In this document: piece after piece, positions 1 through 8,444 of the stretch | Layout of the letters: every line of letters begins with the position of its first letter | Position numbering within the stretch: position 1 is the first letter of the stretch | Source: Oscillospiraceae bacterium | GTDB taxonomy: Bacteria > Bacillota > Clostridia > Oscillospirales > Oscillospiraceae | Assembly (NCBI GenBank): GCA_902774015.1 | Contig: CACYHB010000007.1 | Location: 24,902 to 88,901, forward strand | Direction: 5' to 3' | DNA length: 64,000 bases | Position numbers and translations under genes: made by a program | Notes under the pieces: model-generated | Seen by the model: only the letters and a program-made list of their open reading frames with translations | Told to the model about the DNA's origin: nothing | Databases searched by the model: none

Positions 1-1
1 T

Positions 2-745
2 CTCATCAACCGCACTTCGGTCCCACCCGCGTTTACGGAGGCCTTCAATCTTCTGCGAGTGCGTCTGCTGCGGGAGATGGACCGTAAAGGGAAGAAAGTG
101 CTGATGCTTACGAGCGCGGGGGAACGGGAAGGGAAAACCACGGTTTCTGCTAATCTTGCGCTCTGCTGCGCGCAGAAGGGCTTTCGTGTCCTCCTGATCG
201 ACTGCGATCTGCGCCATCCCTCTGTGGCGGCGTGTCTGGGCGTCACGGTCGAGCGTGAGATCGCGGACGTGCTGAGAGGGCGGCTGACTGTCAGCGAGGC
301 GATCGAGCCCTGTGTTGGGAGCCTGGATATTCTGGCCGGCGCAGTCAGTCTGAATGCAGCGGACATCCCAAAGGTTCTGACGACGGATGCGGTCGAAAAA
401 CTGATGGAATACGCCCGGGAGCATTACGATTACATCTTTGTGGACACGCCGCCCTGCGGGATCATCCAGGATGCGCTGGCCATTGCGCCTGCCTGTGACG
501 CAGCCGTCGCCGTGATCCGGCAGGATTATCTTGCACGGACCAGGATCCTGGAGGTGCTGAATCTGTTGACGGATTCCAATGCCGGACTCATCGGCTGCGT
601 GATCAACGGGGAGTCAGGCGGCGTCGGCTCCTACGGCCACGGACGCTACGGCTACGGCAGCGGCTACGGGGCCTACGGCCGGTACGGCAGATACGGGACT
701 TATGGCAGCAGCAAATACACCCAAAGGAAGACGAAGGCAAGATGA
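2..745 (+). CDS. BY-kinase (CpsD/CapB-type tyrosine autokinase), 5' end outside window
   Basis: Bacterial tyrosine kinase of the Wzc/CpsD type, which controls length and export of surface polysaccharide. The reading frame is open to the first base of the window and the first residues (FTEAFNLLRVRLL) match the EAxRxLR segment that precedes the kinase fold, so the gene starts upstream and the GTG at 59 is not its start. Seen: Walker A (SAGEREGKTT), Walker A' (LLIDCDLRHP), Walker B (YIFVDTPP) and a C-terminal Gly/Tyr/Arg tail with about ten tyrosines, the usual autophosphorylation cluster. Two more kinases of this family lie at 29397-32470. Whether the missing N-terminus carries a membrane Wzz domain cannot be seen. 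Confidence 0.93.
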   Translation, partial: LINRTSVPPAFTEAFNLLRVRLLREMDRKGKKVLMLTSAGEREGKTTVSANLALCCAQKGFRVLLIDCDLRHPSVAACLGVTVEREIADVLRGRLTVSEAIEPCVGSLDILAGAVSLNAADIPKVLTTDAVEKLMEYAREHYDYIFVDTPPCGIIQDALAIAPACDAAVAVIRQDYLARTRILEVLNLLTDSNAGLIGCVINGESGGVGSYGHGRYGYGSGYGAYGRYGRYGTYGSSKYTQRKTKAR

Positions 746-749
746 AAAA

Positions 750-777
750 GGCGAGTCCGCTGCTATGCGGACTCGCC
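750..777. terminator. Stem-loop between convergent genes
   Basis: Perfect 11-bp stem (GGCGAGTCCGC / GCGGACTCGCC) with a 6-nt loop. Read on the minus strand it is followed by TTTTTC, so it fits a rho-independent terminator for the minus-strand pair ending at 917; the plus-strand T tract is weak. Confidence 0.6.
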
Positions 778-916
778 GTGTGCTTTCAAATCAAATATGC
801 GCGGGCATTTTTAGATCGCGAATATCGACCCTTTCGGATCGGATCCCGGTACCTTTTTCTTCCCGCTCCTTCCATTTCTGCGATCGCGGGTTTCCCGCAG
901 GGAATAGGAATGCAGC

Positions 917-1789
917 TCAGCCTGTGCCTGTCAGCGTGATCACACTGACCTCCGGCATGTTGAAGATCCTGGGGACACGGCCGCGGCCGGCAAGTCCCGC
1001 GTTGATGATCATGGTATATTTGCCGTCGTCAAAATGATAAAGGCCGCGGTCGTATTTCGGAAAGAAGCCCTGGTTCGGAGCGTAGACGCCGCCGATCCTC
1101 GGGATCCGGAACAGGCCCCCGTGGGTATGACCGCAGAGGTAGAGGTCTCCGGTCCAGGTCTCATGCCCGTCGGCAAAAAAACCCTCCGGCATATGACGCA
1201 GCACAATGGCGGGGGTGCCGTCCGAGCCGACGCTTTTTTCCATCACGTAGTCCGGCGCAGCGGTCATCAACTTCCGACTGTAATACTTATAGTGCCCCAT
1301 TGTAAAACCGACGTTGACCCGGTTCCCGCCGATCTCGGTTTCCAGGTAATCATCCAGCATCGCAATCGCGCCCGTTTCGTTGACGGCGGCAAGGACCCGC
1401 TCCGGCCCGAGAGGACAGTCCATCTCGGTGTTCCCGAGAGTATAATAAACCTGAGCTATGTTTTGGAGGTTCCTGAGAAAGGCGCAAAGCTCCTCCAGGT
1501 CGGCAGCATCCGCATCGTTGTTGATCATATCGCCCAGACAGAAGACGGCGGCCGGCTCCTGTGCGGCGACGGCGGAAAGGAGACGCTCATTGTCCCTGCC
1601 GAACCGGCGGCTGTGCAGATCGGAGATCACGGCGATCCGGATATCCTGACGGATCCCCTCGATGGGGATCGTGTACTCTTTCACGGAGAGCGAATATGTG
1701 CAGACAACTGCGGAGGCGCAGCAAAGCAATGCGGCGCAGACGATCAAAGCTATGAGAAGACGCAGATATACAGGAGGTTTCTTTTTCAT
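917..1789 (-). CDS. Membrane-anchored calcineurin-like metallophosphoesterase (YkuE-like)
   Basis: A 290-residue protein with one N-terminal membrane segment (about residues 10-30) followed by a metallophosphoesterase domain expected outside the membrane. Metal-binding motifs appear in order: DLHS (about residue 57), GDMINND, GNTEMD and GHTHGG near the end. The third motif is normally GNH[DE]; here Thr replaces the catalytic His, so activity may differ from the family. It overlaps the upstream NTase gene by 4 nt (ATGA), so the two are probably co-transcribed and translationally coupled. The substrate is unknown; relatives hydrolyse phosphomono- or diesters, some of them lipid-linked. Confidence 0.85.
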   Translation of the reverse strand: MKKKPPVYLRLLIALIVCAALLCCASAVVCTYSLSVKEYTIPIEGIRQDIRIAVISDLHSRRFGRDNERLLSAVAAQEPAAVFCLGDMINNDADAADLEELCAFLRNLQNIAQVYYTLGNTEMDCPLGPERVLAAVNETGAIAMLDDYLETEIGGNRVNVGFTMGHYKYYSRKLMTAAPDYVMEKSVGSDGTPAIVLRHMPEGFFADGHETWTGDLYLCGHTHGGLFRIPRIGGVYAPNQGFFPKYDRGLYHFDDGKYTMIINAGLAGRGRVPRIFNMPEVSVITLTGTG

Positions 1790-2955
1790 AAGATCTTGTA
1801 CTGCTTCAGCAGCTTTACACGCTCGGAACCGAGCGAGACGCTTTCCGCCGCCTCCCTGCTGCCTCCGTGCAGGAGGTAGGACGTGATGCGGGCGAGCCAG
1901 GCGGCAGGGAGAAGAAGAACACTCCTCTTCACCCAGGGATATTTCAGCTCCATGACCGCCCGGGTGGGGAAAGCGCTGCGCAGTACCGCGTGACCGTGCG
2001 AAGTGTCCGCGGAACCCTGCATGGCGGCGAAGGTGATATTGCCGCTGTGGGTTCGTTTCGCCGTGTTGTTTCCGTATACTCCGCCGTCCAGAGCGTCCGC
2101 AATGAGAGCGCTACTGTCGGCCAGCGTCCAGTCGGCAGGCGGGATCATGCCGAAAAACTTCTGACCGGCGTCCATCACGGCACCGGCAAAAACCTCGGCA
2201 CGGACAAGCGCCAGCGCCTGCCTCACCCGTGCCCACTCGATCTCATAGGCGAGAGACCATCGCGCGGCGTCGCAGATCTGCCGGACGCCGACGCCGGAGT
2301 TGACGAAGTGCTTGAAGGCGTGCAGCAGAAGAAAAGTCATATGGTCGGTAGGGTCGAGCACCCGAAGACGTATGCCGTCGATCTCCTGAAAGCGGCTGCG
2401 CTCCCAGAATCCGGAACTGAGCCCGTTGAGAATGCTCAGCGCCCTGTTCTCCTGCGGAAACAGCTCCCAGTGCCCTTCCAGAACAAAATCGCCCTTGTGG
2501 TAACGCCCTTCGTGGTCGCTCCTGTATTCGGAATCCTCCTGGAAGCCGAGCTCCAGTAAAGCGGCGTGAAAGGCGGGATACTCCTCCTGAGGAACATACA
2601 GATCCTCGTCGGAAGAAGGCCGCTCATCCGGCTTCGGATAGGTCTGGCGGCAGAGAATGCCTTTGACCACTAGGGGAGAGAAGCCTTTCTCGCTCAGCGC
2701 GCGATAGGTGTCCAGAAAGACCGCGCTCCTCCGCACCTGGGAGGCAATGGAAAGCATGACCTCTCTGCGCCACAGAGCACGGACCTCGCCCGGGAGACGA
2801 TTCTGCAGAGAGGTATAAACGAACGGCAGCAACTGCTGTCCGACGGCAAGCACGCGGAGTGCTTCCCAGGAAAAATCCTCGGGAATCTCCGCGTGACAGG
2901 GTTCGTGATTCAGATAGGCAGAAAGGGAATCCAGAAACAGATCGTTCAGTGTCAT
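1786..2955 (-). CDS. Nucleotidyltransferase-fold protein (NTP_transf_5 family)
   Basis: 389 residues, similar in layout to the 'uncharacterised nucleotidyltransferase' family (PF14907). Seen: the KGILCRQTYP segment followed by RPSSDEDLYV, which corresponds to the KG-x-Y-x-R-x-D-I-D active-site block, with Asp/Glu as possible metal ligands. Relatives often sit beside capsule genes or RiPP clusters, and a second, degenerate copy is fused to a peptidase domain at 24566-25897. The start ATG follows AAGGAT at an 11-nt spacing and overlaps a Fur-like palindrome region. Reaction and substrate are not known. Confidence 0.75.
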   Translation of the reverse strand: MTLNDLFLDSLSAYLNHEPCHAEIPEDFSWEALRVLAVGQQLLPFVYTSLQNRLPGEVRALWRREVMLSIASQVRRSAVFLDTYRALSEKGFSPLVVKGILCRQTYPKPDERPSSDEDLYVPQEEYPAFHAALLELGFQEDSEYRSDHEGRYHKGDFVLEGHWELFPQENRALSILNGLSSGFWERSRFQEIDGIRLRVLDPTDHMTFLLLHAFKHFVNSGVGVRQICDAARWSLAYEIEWARVRQALALVRAEVFAGAVMDAGQKFFGMIPPADWTLADSSALIADALDGGVYGNNTAKRTHSGNITFAAMQGSADTSHGHAVLRSAFPTRAVMELKYPWVKRSVLLLPAAWLARITSYLLHGGSREAAESVSLGSERVKLLKQYKIL

Positions 2956-2961
2956 AGAAAA

Positions 2962-2976
2962 TGATAATCCTTATCA
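2962..2976. promoter_or_regulatory. Fur-like box at the NTase start codon
   Basis: TGATAATCCTTATCA matches the 7-1-7 Fur consensus (TGATAAT-n-ATTATCA) with one mismatch. It lies 7 nt upstream of the minus-strand ATG at 2955, where bound repressor would block transcription or ribosome loading. This is motif matching only; PerR or Zur boxes are related but fit less well. Confidence 0.45.
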
Positions 2977-3210
2977 AATGAAGCAATAGAAAGGTATGGG
3001 TTGAAAGCGGCTGTGATTCGAGAGCATCTGTGCGCTGCGGAAATAACCATTAAAATGCATATAGGCTTCCGTATCCGGCCAAAAGCAGCGGCTGTCAAAA
3101 CTACAGAAATGGAGCAGCGGAAGAAAATATACATACTTTAATATTAGCATGGATTTCCCCAAAAGTCCATAAAAAGAATCTGCAATGGGTCAGTATCTGC
3201 CTGCCCCTTG

Positions 3211-3224
3211 ATGATCCTTATCAT
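3211..3224. promoter_or_regulatory. Second, weaker Fur-like palindrome
   Basis: ATGATCCTTATCAT shares the TGAT-CCTTATCA core with the box at 2962 and lies in the same divergent intergenic region (2956-3398), about 100 bp upstream of the polysaccharide promoter. No convincing minus-strand promoter was found; a TTGACA around 3090 lacks a good -10. The rest of the region shows no gene. Confidence 0.3.
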
Positions 3225-3319
3225 GAACGGCCGATGTATAGGCGCCGACTTGCATACTCAGTGCAGTTTCCTTTATACACATTAGAATGTTACACGCTGT
3301 ATACAGACTGTTTTTGCGA

Positions 3320-3348
3320 TTGACGAGCGGTGCGCTTGGTGGTAAAAT
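3320..3348 (+). promoter_or_regulatory. Sigma-A promoter for polysaccharide locus 1
   Basis: TTGACG at 3320-3325, a 17-bp spacer, TAAAAT at 3343-3348; about 45 nt to the chosen start of the sugar transferase. It is the only strong promoter seen before the run of overlapping genes 3399-19336. Confidence 0.75.
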
Positions 3349-3398
3349 GGCATGTAATGTAAAATGAGTTGTTGTGTCTTTTGCGGGGGAATATAGGA

Positions 3399-4037
3399 GT
3401 GCGCAGGGAATCATTCTATGAAAAGTACATCAAGCGTGGAATGGACTTCTTTGGCGCCTGCATAGCTGTTGTGCTGGTTGCGATACCCATGGCGATCACC
3501 GCTGTTGCCGTCCGGGTCACGCTCGGAGCACCGGTTCTGTACAGTGCGGTTCGCATCGGAAAAGATGAGAAGCCGTTCATGATGTACAAATTCAGAAGCA
3601 TGACCAACGAAAAGGATGAGGACGGAAAGCTGCTGCCGGATGCTGAGCGCATGACGAAGCTGGGAAAGTTCTTGCGGAGCACCAGCCTCGATGAGCTCCC
3701 GGAGCTGTTCTCCATCCTGAAGGGCGACATGGCTTTTATAGGACCGCGCCCGATGCCTGTAGAATATCTTCCCTATTTCAGAGCGGAAGAACGAGTCCGC
3801 CATACCTGCCGCGGCGGGATGTCCGGGCTGGCGCAGGTCAACGGCCGGACAAACATAACCTGGGATGAAAAATTCAGTTACGATATAGAATACGTGGAAA
3901 ACATGTCGTTTTCTCAGGACTTCAGGATTTTTTTTGCGACGATCCGAAAAGTCTTTGAGCGGGAAAACATCGGTGCCCCGGATGAGGGCCAGAACATTGA
4001 CCTGAACCTGACGCGGCCGAAACAAGAGGATATATGA
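3399..4037 (+). CDS. Undecaprenyl-phosphate sugar phosphotransferase (PglC-like)
   Basis: Small phosphoglycosyl transferase that moves a sugar-1-phosphate from a nucleotide sugar to undecaprenyl phosphate, the first committed step of a lipid-linked glycan. 212 residues from the GTG at 3399, chosen because GGGGGA sits 8 nt upstream; a TTG at 3369 has no ribosome site. Seen: one N-terminal membrane-inserting helix, then MYKFRSM, the catalytic DELPEL (Asp-Glu) and FIGPRP, with GLAQVNGR near the end. The size matches the monotopic PglC type rather than the larger WbaP type. The sugar is not predictable. It overlaps the next gene by 4 nt. Confidence 0.92.
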   Translation: MRRESFYEKYIKRGMDFFGACIAVVLVAIPMAITAVAVRVTLGAPVLYSAVRIGKDEKPFMMYKFRSMTNEKDEDGKLLPDAERMTKLGKFLRSTSLDELPELFSILKGDMAFIGPRPMPVEYLPYFRAEERVRHTCRGGMSGLAQVNGRTNITWDEKFSYDIEYVENMSFSQDFRIFFATIRKVFERENIGAPDEGQNIDLNLTRPKQEDI

Positions 4038-5200
4038 TACATACACCGTATTTTGAGATCCGAAAGGATGCTCTGGATAAGAATATTGAGGATTTGACCG
4101 AAGCGCTGAAAAGCGAATGGGGGAAGAGCATCTTTTCCTATTCCGTGAAAACCAACTCGCTTCCGTGGCTGCTGCGGCATCTGCGGGAGTTTGACGCATG
4201 GGCGGAGGTCGTTTCCAGCGACGAGTATCGCTTGGCAAGGCTGATGGGTTATCCTCAATCGAGAATCGTTTTCAATGGGCCGGTAAAGGGCAGAGATGAT
4301 TTCCTGGATGCCCTCCGCAACGGTGCGGTGATCAACATCGACTCAGAGCGGGAGATCCGCTGGCTTGAGGAAGAGACGTTTTCCACACCGCGAACAGTCG
4401 GGCTGCGCGTGAATTTCTCGGTGGAGGACTGTTGCCCAGGCGACATTGGCTGGGAAAAAGACGGAACCCGCTTCGGCTTTAGTTATGAAAACGGCGCGCT
4501 GAAGAAGGCCGTCGAGAGAATCAACCGCATCTCCAACATTCGAGTCGGCGGACTGCATATGCATGTTTCAAACCCGAAACGCGGTGTAAACGTATACCGC
4601 ACACTGGCGGCAATGGCCGCACGGATTATTCGGGAATATCAGATCGAAGCGGAATACGTGGATATCGGCGGCAGCTTCTTTGGCGGCGTTCCGGGAAAGA
4701 CCACTTTTGTCGAGTATATTTCCGCAATCAGGGAAGAATTGGAGAGTACGGTGGATCCGCAGCGGACAGCGCTCATCGTGGAGCCGGGCAGTGCGATCAT
4801 TGCATCTCCTGTGGATTTTGTGACCTCGGTGATTGACGTCAAGAACACTGCGAAAAGCCGGATGGTTACAGTCGATGGCAGTCGGTGCAATATTGATCCG
4901 CTGCTTCTAAAACAGAATTATCTGCTTGATCTTGTGTCCGAAGGAAAGACGTATCCCGGCAAGCAGATCGTATGCGGTTTTACCTGCATGGACAAGGACA
5001 GGATTCTGGAGATCTGCGATATGCCGGAGCTGCATGAAGGCGACCGGTTGGTCTTCCATCGCGTAGGCGCCTACACCATGCAGATGAATCCGCTTTTCAT
5101 CAGCTTTTTCCCTGCGGTCTATGTGCGTGACGGGGAACTGAAATGCGTTCGGCCCGCATGGACAGCGGAGGATTTCGTGAATGAAAGACCGAACAAGTAA
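4034..5200 (+). CDS. PLP-dependent decarboxylase, LysA/ornithine-decarboxylase fold III
   Basis: 388 residues of the alanine-racemase-fold decarboxylase family (diaminopimelate, ornithine, carboxynorspermidine decarboxylases). Seen: FSYSVKTN with the PLP lysine (about residue 36), GLHMHVS (about 175), VDIGGSF, the phosphate-binding EPGSAI and CGFTCMDKDRI, equivalent to the catalytic Cys loop CGPxCESxD. It lies in a polysaccharide operon between a sugar transferase and an ATP-grasp ligase, so a role in making an amine or D-amino-acid derivative for glycan decoration is more likely than housekeeping lysine synthesis. That is inference; the substrate is not readable. Confidence 0.85.
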   Translation: MIHTPYFEIRKDALDKNIEDLTEALKSEWGKSIFSYSVKTNSLPWLLRHLREFDAWAEVVSSDEYRLARLMGYPQSRIVFNGPVKGRDDFLDALRNGAVINIDSEREIRWLEEETFSTPRTVGLRVNFSVEDCCPGDIGWEKDGTRFGFSYENGALKKAVERINRISNIRVGGLHMHVSNPKRGVNVYRTLAAMAARIIREYQIEAEYVDIGGSFFGGVPGKTTFVEYISAIREELESTVDPQRTALIVEPGSAIIASPVDFVTSVIDVKNTAKSRMVTVDGSRCNIDPLLLKQNYLLDLVSEGKTYPGKQIVCGFTCMDKDRILEICDMPELHEGDRLVFHRVGAYTMQMNPLFISFFPAVYVRDGELKCVRPAWTAEDFVNERPNK

Positions 5201-6392
5201 AATGAAAAAATTGATGATCCTGGGCGGCGGCCCAAACCAGGTGCCTCTCATTAAGGCGGCAAAGAGGATCGGCGTTTACGTCATTGTCTGCGATTACAGG
5301 GAATCGGCCCCCGGGGTCGCCTTGGCAGACGACTTCCGCCTCGTGAGCATAATGGATCTGGAAGGCGTCGTACGGGCTGCGCAGGAGGAGCAGGTTGACG
5401 GAGTTTTTACCAATTCCGAGCCTGCGATGCAGGTCGCGACAGATGCTGCAAACCGCCTCGGCCTCCCTGCCAACGACTCTTCGGTGATCGCGCTGCTTTC
5501 CAGCAAGGCGGAGTTCCGCAGGCTGCAGAAAGAGAACGGATTTACGGCGCCTGCTTCGGGTGCGGCCTCCGATCTGGAGGAAGCAAAAAAACTGGCGTCC
5601 TGCATGTCCTTCCCCTTGATTGTCAAGCCCGCCGCCTCTTCCGGGAGCCGCGGAGTGACAAAAATCAACAGTATGGAAGAACTTGACGATGCTTTTTCCT
5701 ACGCGATGCGGTACACACGGAACGGTCTGGCGATCGTAGAAGAGTTCTTCGTGAACCGGAATGCAGATCTTCTTGGCGGCGATATTTTCGTCTCAGAGGG
5801 CGAAGTCGTTTTCTGGGGTCTTCTCAGCGACGTGCGCGACAAGAAGTATTTCCCCCTTCTGCCGGGTGGCAAACGCTATCCGATCGCTTTGCCAGAAGCA
5901 CAGGTAGATCGTATCAAAGAGGAGACGTCACGGATTGTAAAGGCCTCCGGTTTCCGCTTCGGCGCGCTGAATCTGGAGATCATGCTCGGCGCGGCGGGGG
6001 AGGTGTTCTTCGTGGAGATTAATCCCCGCAACGGAGGCAATCTGATCCCGGAAGAATTGCAGGTTGCCACAGGCTTTGACCTGTTTGACGCTTCTGTACG
6101 TGCTGCGCTCGGCGAAAAGATCCCGCCCTTTGATGATTGCGGTTCATGCGCCAGCGCAAACTATCTGGTGCACAGCAGATATGGCGGAAAGTTAAATCGC
6201 GTGTTGTTTTCAGCACAGCTTGCCCCATCTGTGATCGCCTATGTTCCCGACCTCCGGAAAGGCGATCCCGTGGAACCTTTTATCAATGCGGATAAGCGGG
6301 TGGGAACGGTTTTCCTGAAGTTTGATTCCGTGCAGGAACGGGACGAGATGCTGGAGGAGATCGAGGAGCATATTCTTGTGGAACTGGAGTGA
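5181..6392 (+). CDS. ATP-grasp ligase
   Basis: 403 residues. The N-terminal Rossmann-like part opens with MILGGGPNQVPLIKAAKRIG, followed by the ATP-grasp core with KPAASSGSRGV (ATP-binding Lys and Gly-rich loop, about residue 150) and FVEINPRNGGN (metal ligands, about 275). The family joins a carboxylate to an amine or thiol through an acyl phosphate. The ATG at 5181 has GGAGG 9 nt upstream and overlaps the decarboxylase by 20 nt; a second ATG at 5202 is possible. With its neighbours it could activate or couple an amino acid to a sugar precursor. Confidence 0.85.
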   Translation: MKDRTSKMKKLMILGGGPNQVPLIKAAKRIGVYVIVCDYRESAPGVALADDFRLVSIMDLEGVVRAAQEEQVDGVFTNSEPAMQVATDAANRLGLPANDSSVIALLSSKAEFRRLQKENGFTAPASGAASDLEEAKKLASCMSFPLIVKPAASSGSRGVTKINSMEELDDAFSYAMRYTRNGLAIVEEFFVNRNADLLGGDIFVSEGEVVFWGLLSDVRDKKYFPLLPGGKRYPIALPEAQVDRIKEETSRIVKASGFRFGALNLEIMLGAAGEVFFVEINPRNGGNLIPEELQVATGFDLFDASVRAALGEKIPPFDDCGSCASANYLVHSRYGGKLNRVLFSAQLAPSVIAYVPDLRKGDPVEPFINADKRVGTVFLKFDSVQERDEMLEEIEEHILVELE

Positions 6393-7447
6393 CATCTTTG
6401 GAGCTTGGCAGTGAATTCTGGGATGCGCCGCTGCGCGAGAGAAGAGAGCCGCTCCCGGATGAGAATACGCGCTTTGTCCTCTCCGGGCGGACGGCTCTTG
6501 AACTTGTCGCCCGGGATTTGATCGCCGAACGGGGCATCCGCTCCGCCTGTCTTCCCGCGTATTGCTGCGATTCCATGATCGCTCCGTTTCACAAGCTGGG
6601 GTTGGAGCTGCGTTTTTATGATGTGATTCCGACGGAGGACGGTGTGTGCCGCCTCCTTCCCGAGAATCACGGCTGCGATGCCGTGCTGCTGCTGGATTAC
6701 TTTGGCTATGCGCAGCCGGAGACCGCAGCACTGGCCGAGCGGGAACACACCCGGGGCGTTGCGGTGATTCTGGATCGTGTGCAGTCGTTTTACTCTGTGT
6801 CAGAGAGCGTAAACTACGCAGATTATACGGTGATGAGCTGGCGCAAGTGGTTTTTCTCCTGCGCCGCCGCGGCTGAAAAACGGAACGGAACCTGGCTGAC
6901 ACCCGCGGCAAACAGGATATGCCCCGACTATGCTGCGCTCCGCAGGAAAGCGGCAATGCGCAAAGCTGCCTACATCCGCTCCGGCGAGGGCGATAAAAAG
7001 CTGTTCCTGGACGGTTTCGCGCAGGCAGAGTTGCTGCTGGAAGCGCACAGTTCCGGCTGTGCTGCAGAAGGTGAAAGCGTGGAGGCTCTCCGGCGAGTCG
7101 ATGTTCCGTTTGTTCGACAGCGGCGCCGGGAGAATGCGAGCGCGCTCTACGAGGGACTCAAAGAGCTGCGTCCCTATGGCGTTCGCCCGCTGTTCCCGGC
7201 ATTCAATGAGGAAGACGTTCCTCTTTTTGTGCCTGTTCTTGTTCCCCCTGAGTGCAGAGATGCTCTGCGCTGTTATCTGATCAGCAAACAAATATATTGT
7301 CCGATCCACTGGCAGGATTCAAAGACAGGCGGCGGAACGGATTGTTATCAACAGGAACTCTCCCTTTTGTGTGACCAGCGATACAGTTTGGAAGACGTGG
7401 AGAGGCAGCTTCGTGTTATAAAGGAGTTTTTCTTCCGTGATGCATGA
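6389..7447 (+). CDS. DegT/DnrJ/EryC1-like PLP aminotransferase-fold protein
   Basis: 352 residues from a GTG that overlaps the previous stop (GTGA). The N-terminal LSGRTALELVARDL is the PLP-phosphate contact region of this family, ILDRVQSF corresponds to the PLP-ring aspartate strand (normally EDxAQ), and VMSWRKWFF places a lysine where the Schiff-base lysine should be. Members of this subgroup are often found in polysaccharide operons next to FemAB-type proteins, as here. It may aminate a keto-sugar or act on an amino acid; the divergent motifs make the exact reaction uncertain. Confidence 0.7.
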   Translation: MTSLELGSEFWDAPLRERREPLPDENTRFVLSGRTALELVARDLIAERGIRSACLPAYCCDSMIAPFHKLGLELRFYDVIPTEDGVCRLLPENHGCDAVLLLDYFGYAQPETAALAEREHTRGVAVILDRVQSFYSVSESVNYADYTVMSWRKWFFSCAAAAEKRNGTWLTPAANRICPDYAALRRKAAMRKAAYIRSGEGDKKLFLDGFAQAELLLEAHSSGCAAEGESVEALRRVDVPFVRQRRRENASALYEGLKELRPYGVRPLFPAFNEEDVPLFVPVLVPPECRDALRCYLISKQIYCPIHWQDSKTGGGTDCYQQELSLLCDQRYSLEDVERQLRVIKEFFFRDA

Positions 7448-8441
7448 TGTTTATTTCCTCCCGGCATACGGAAAACTGAATGAAAAGATCGAAGGCGGAC
7501 GTGTCCAGACCTTTGACTTCCGCTGTGCTTTCGGGCAGATTAGAAGTGTATATATCAAGCGGGAAATCCCGTTTGTCCTGGACGGCGTGCAGTATTTTGA
7601 TGCGGTCACGCCCTATGGATATGGCGGCCCGGTCGTTTTGGAAGCCTCCGACCGTGAGAAACTTCTGGCGTGCTATTCGGAAGCGTATAGGGAAAAGTGC
7701 CGGGAAGAACGGATCGTGGATGAGTTTGTCCGTTTTCATCCACTGGCAGAAAACGCTTTGGATTTCAGAGACCTGTATGAGGTCAGCTTCAACCGGCATA
7801 CCATCGCCGTGGACCTCACGGAAGATACGTATCTGTACAGTCAGTTCACGCCGGACTGCCGAAACATGATACGCAAGGCCGCAAAAAAAGGCGTAGTGAC
7901 ACAAGTGGACGAGAACTGCGAGCATCTGGAGGAGTTCATTCAACTCTATTATGCCACGATGGAAAAAAACTTCGCCAGCAGCTATTACTATTTTGAAAAG
8001 TCATATTTTGAAGGCCTGAAGAACAGTGAGGCATTCAGGCTGATCCTGATCAATGCCTATGTGGAGAATGAGATCATTGCATCTTCCATGTTCATGCGCA
8101 GCGATGAGAATATGCACTACCACCTCTCCGCGACCAATCCGGAATATTATTCCTTTGCTTCGAATAATGCCATTCTGGCTCTGGCGTGCGAATACGGACA
8201 TGAGCAGCGATTGAAGAACCTTCACTTGGGCGGCGGACTGTCGGCAGACGAAAAGGATCCGCTTTTGCGGTTTAAACGGAACTTTGGCCGACAGGACAAG
8301 AACTTGAAGGATTTCTATCTGGGGAAAGCGATTTTTCTGCCGGAAGTATACGAGAAGCTATGCTCGCTGACCCGGGAGGCGGGCCAGGAGAATGAACAGG
8401 ATCTGGGAAACTTTTTCCCTGCCTATCGGAAGGCGCACTGA
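7437..8441 (+). CDS. FemAB/GNAT-like acyltransferase
   Basis: 334 residues. The C-terminal half has the features of the FemAB-like GNAT family (PF13480): DCRNMIRKAAKKGV, YYATMEKNF, then SSMFMRSDENMHYHLSATNPEYYSFASN and a KNLHLGGG motif near residue 262. These enzymes transfer an aminoacyl or acyl group to an amine, for example in peptidoglycan bridges or capsule decoration. It overlaps the aminotransferase-like gene by 11 nt, with AAGGAG 10 nt before the GTG at 7437; an ATG at 7440 is an equal alternative. It completes a four-gene set (4034-8441) that looks like a decoration pathway. Confidence 0.75.
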   Translation: MMHDVYFLPAYGKLNEKIEGGRVQTFDFRCAFGQIRSVYIKREIPFVLDGVQYFDAVTPYGYGGPVVLEASDREKLLACYSEAYREKCREERIVDEFVRFHPLAENALDFRDLYEVSFNRHTIAVDLTEDTYLYSQFTPDCRNMIRKAAKKGVVTQVDENCEHLEEFIQLYYATMEKNFASSYYYFEKSYFEGLKNSEAFRLILINAYVENEIIASSMFMRSDENMHYHLSATNPEYYSFASNNAILALACEYGHEQRLKNLHLGGGLSADEKDPLLRFKRNFGRQDKNLKDFYLGKAIFLPEVYEKLCSLTREAGQENEQDLGNFFPAYRKAH

Positions 8442-8444
8442 ATC

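Noticed and set aside
2952-3162. Small minus-strand ORFs upstream of the NTase gene
   Set aside because: Hydrophobic or random-looking sequence, no ribosome site, overlapping frames and an AT-rich regulatory region.
4034-5200. Housekeeping diaminopimelate decarboxylase (lysA)
   Set aside because: The fold and motifs match the broad family, but its place inside a polysaccharide operon with ATP-grasp and DegT-like genes and its diverged Cys loop argue against calling it lysA.
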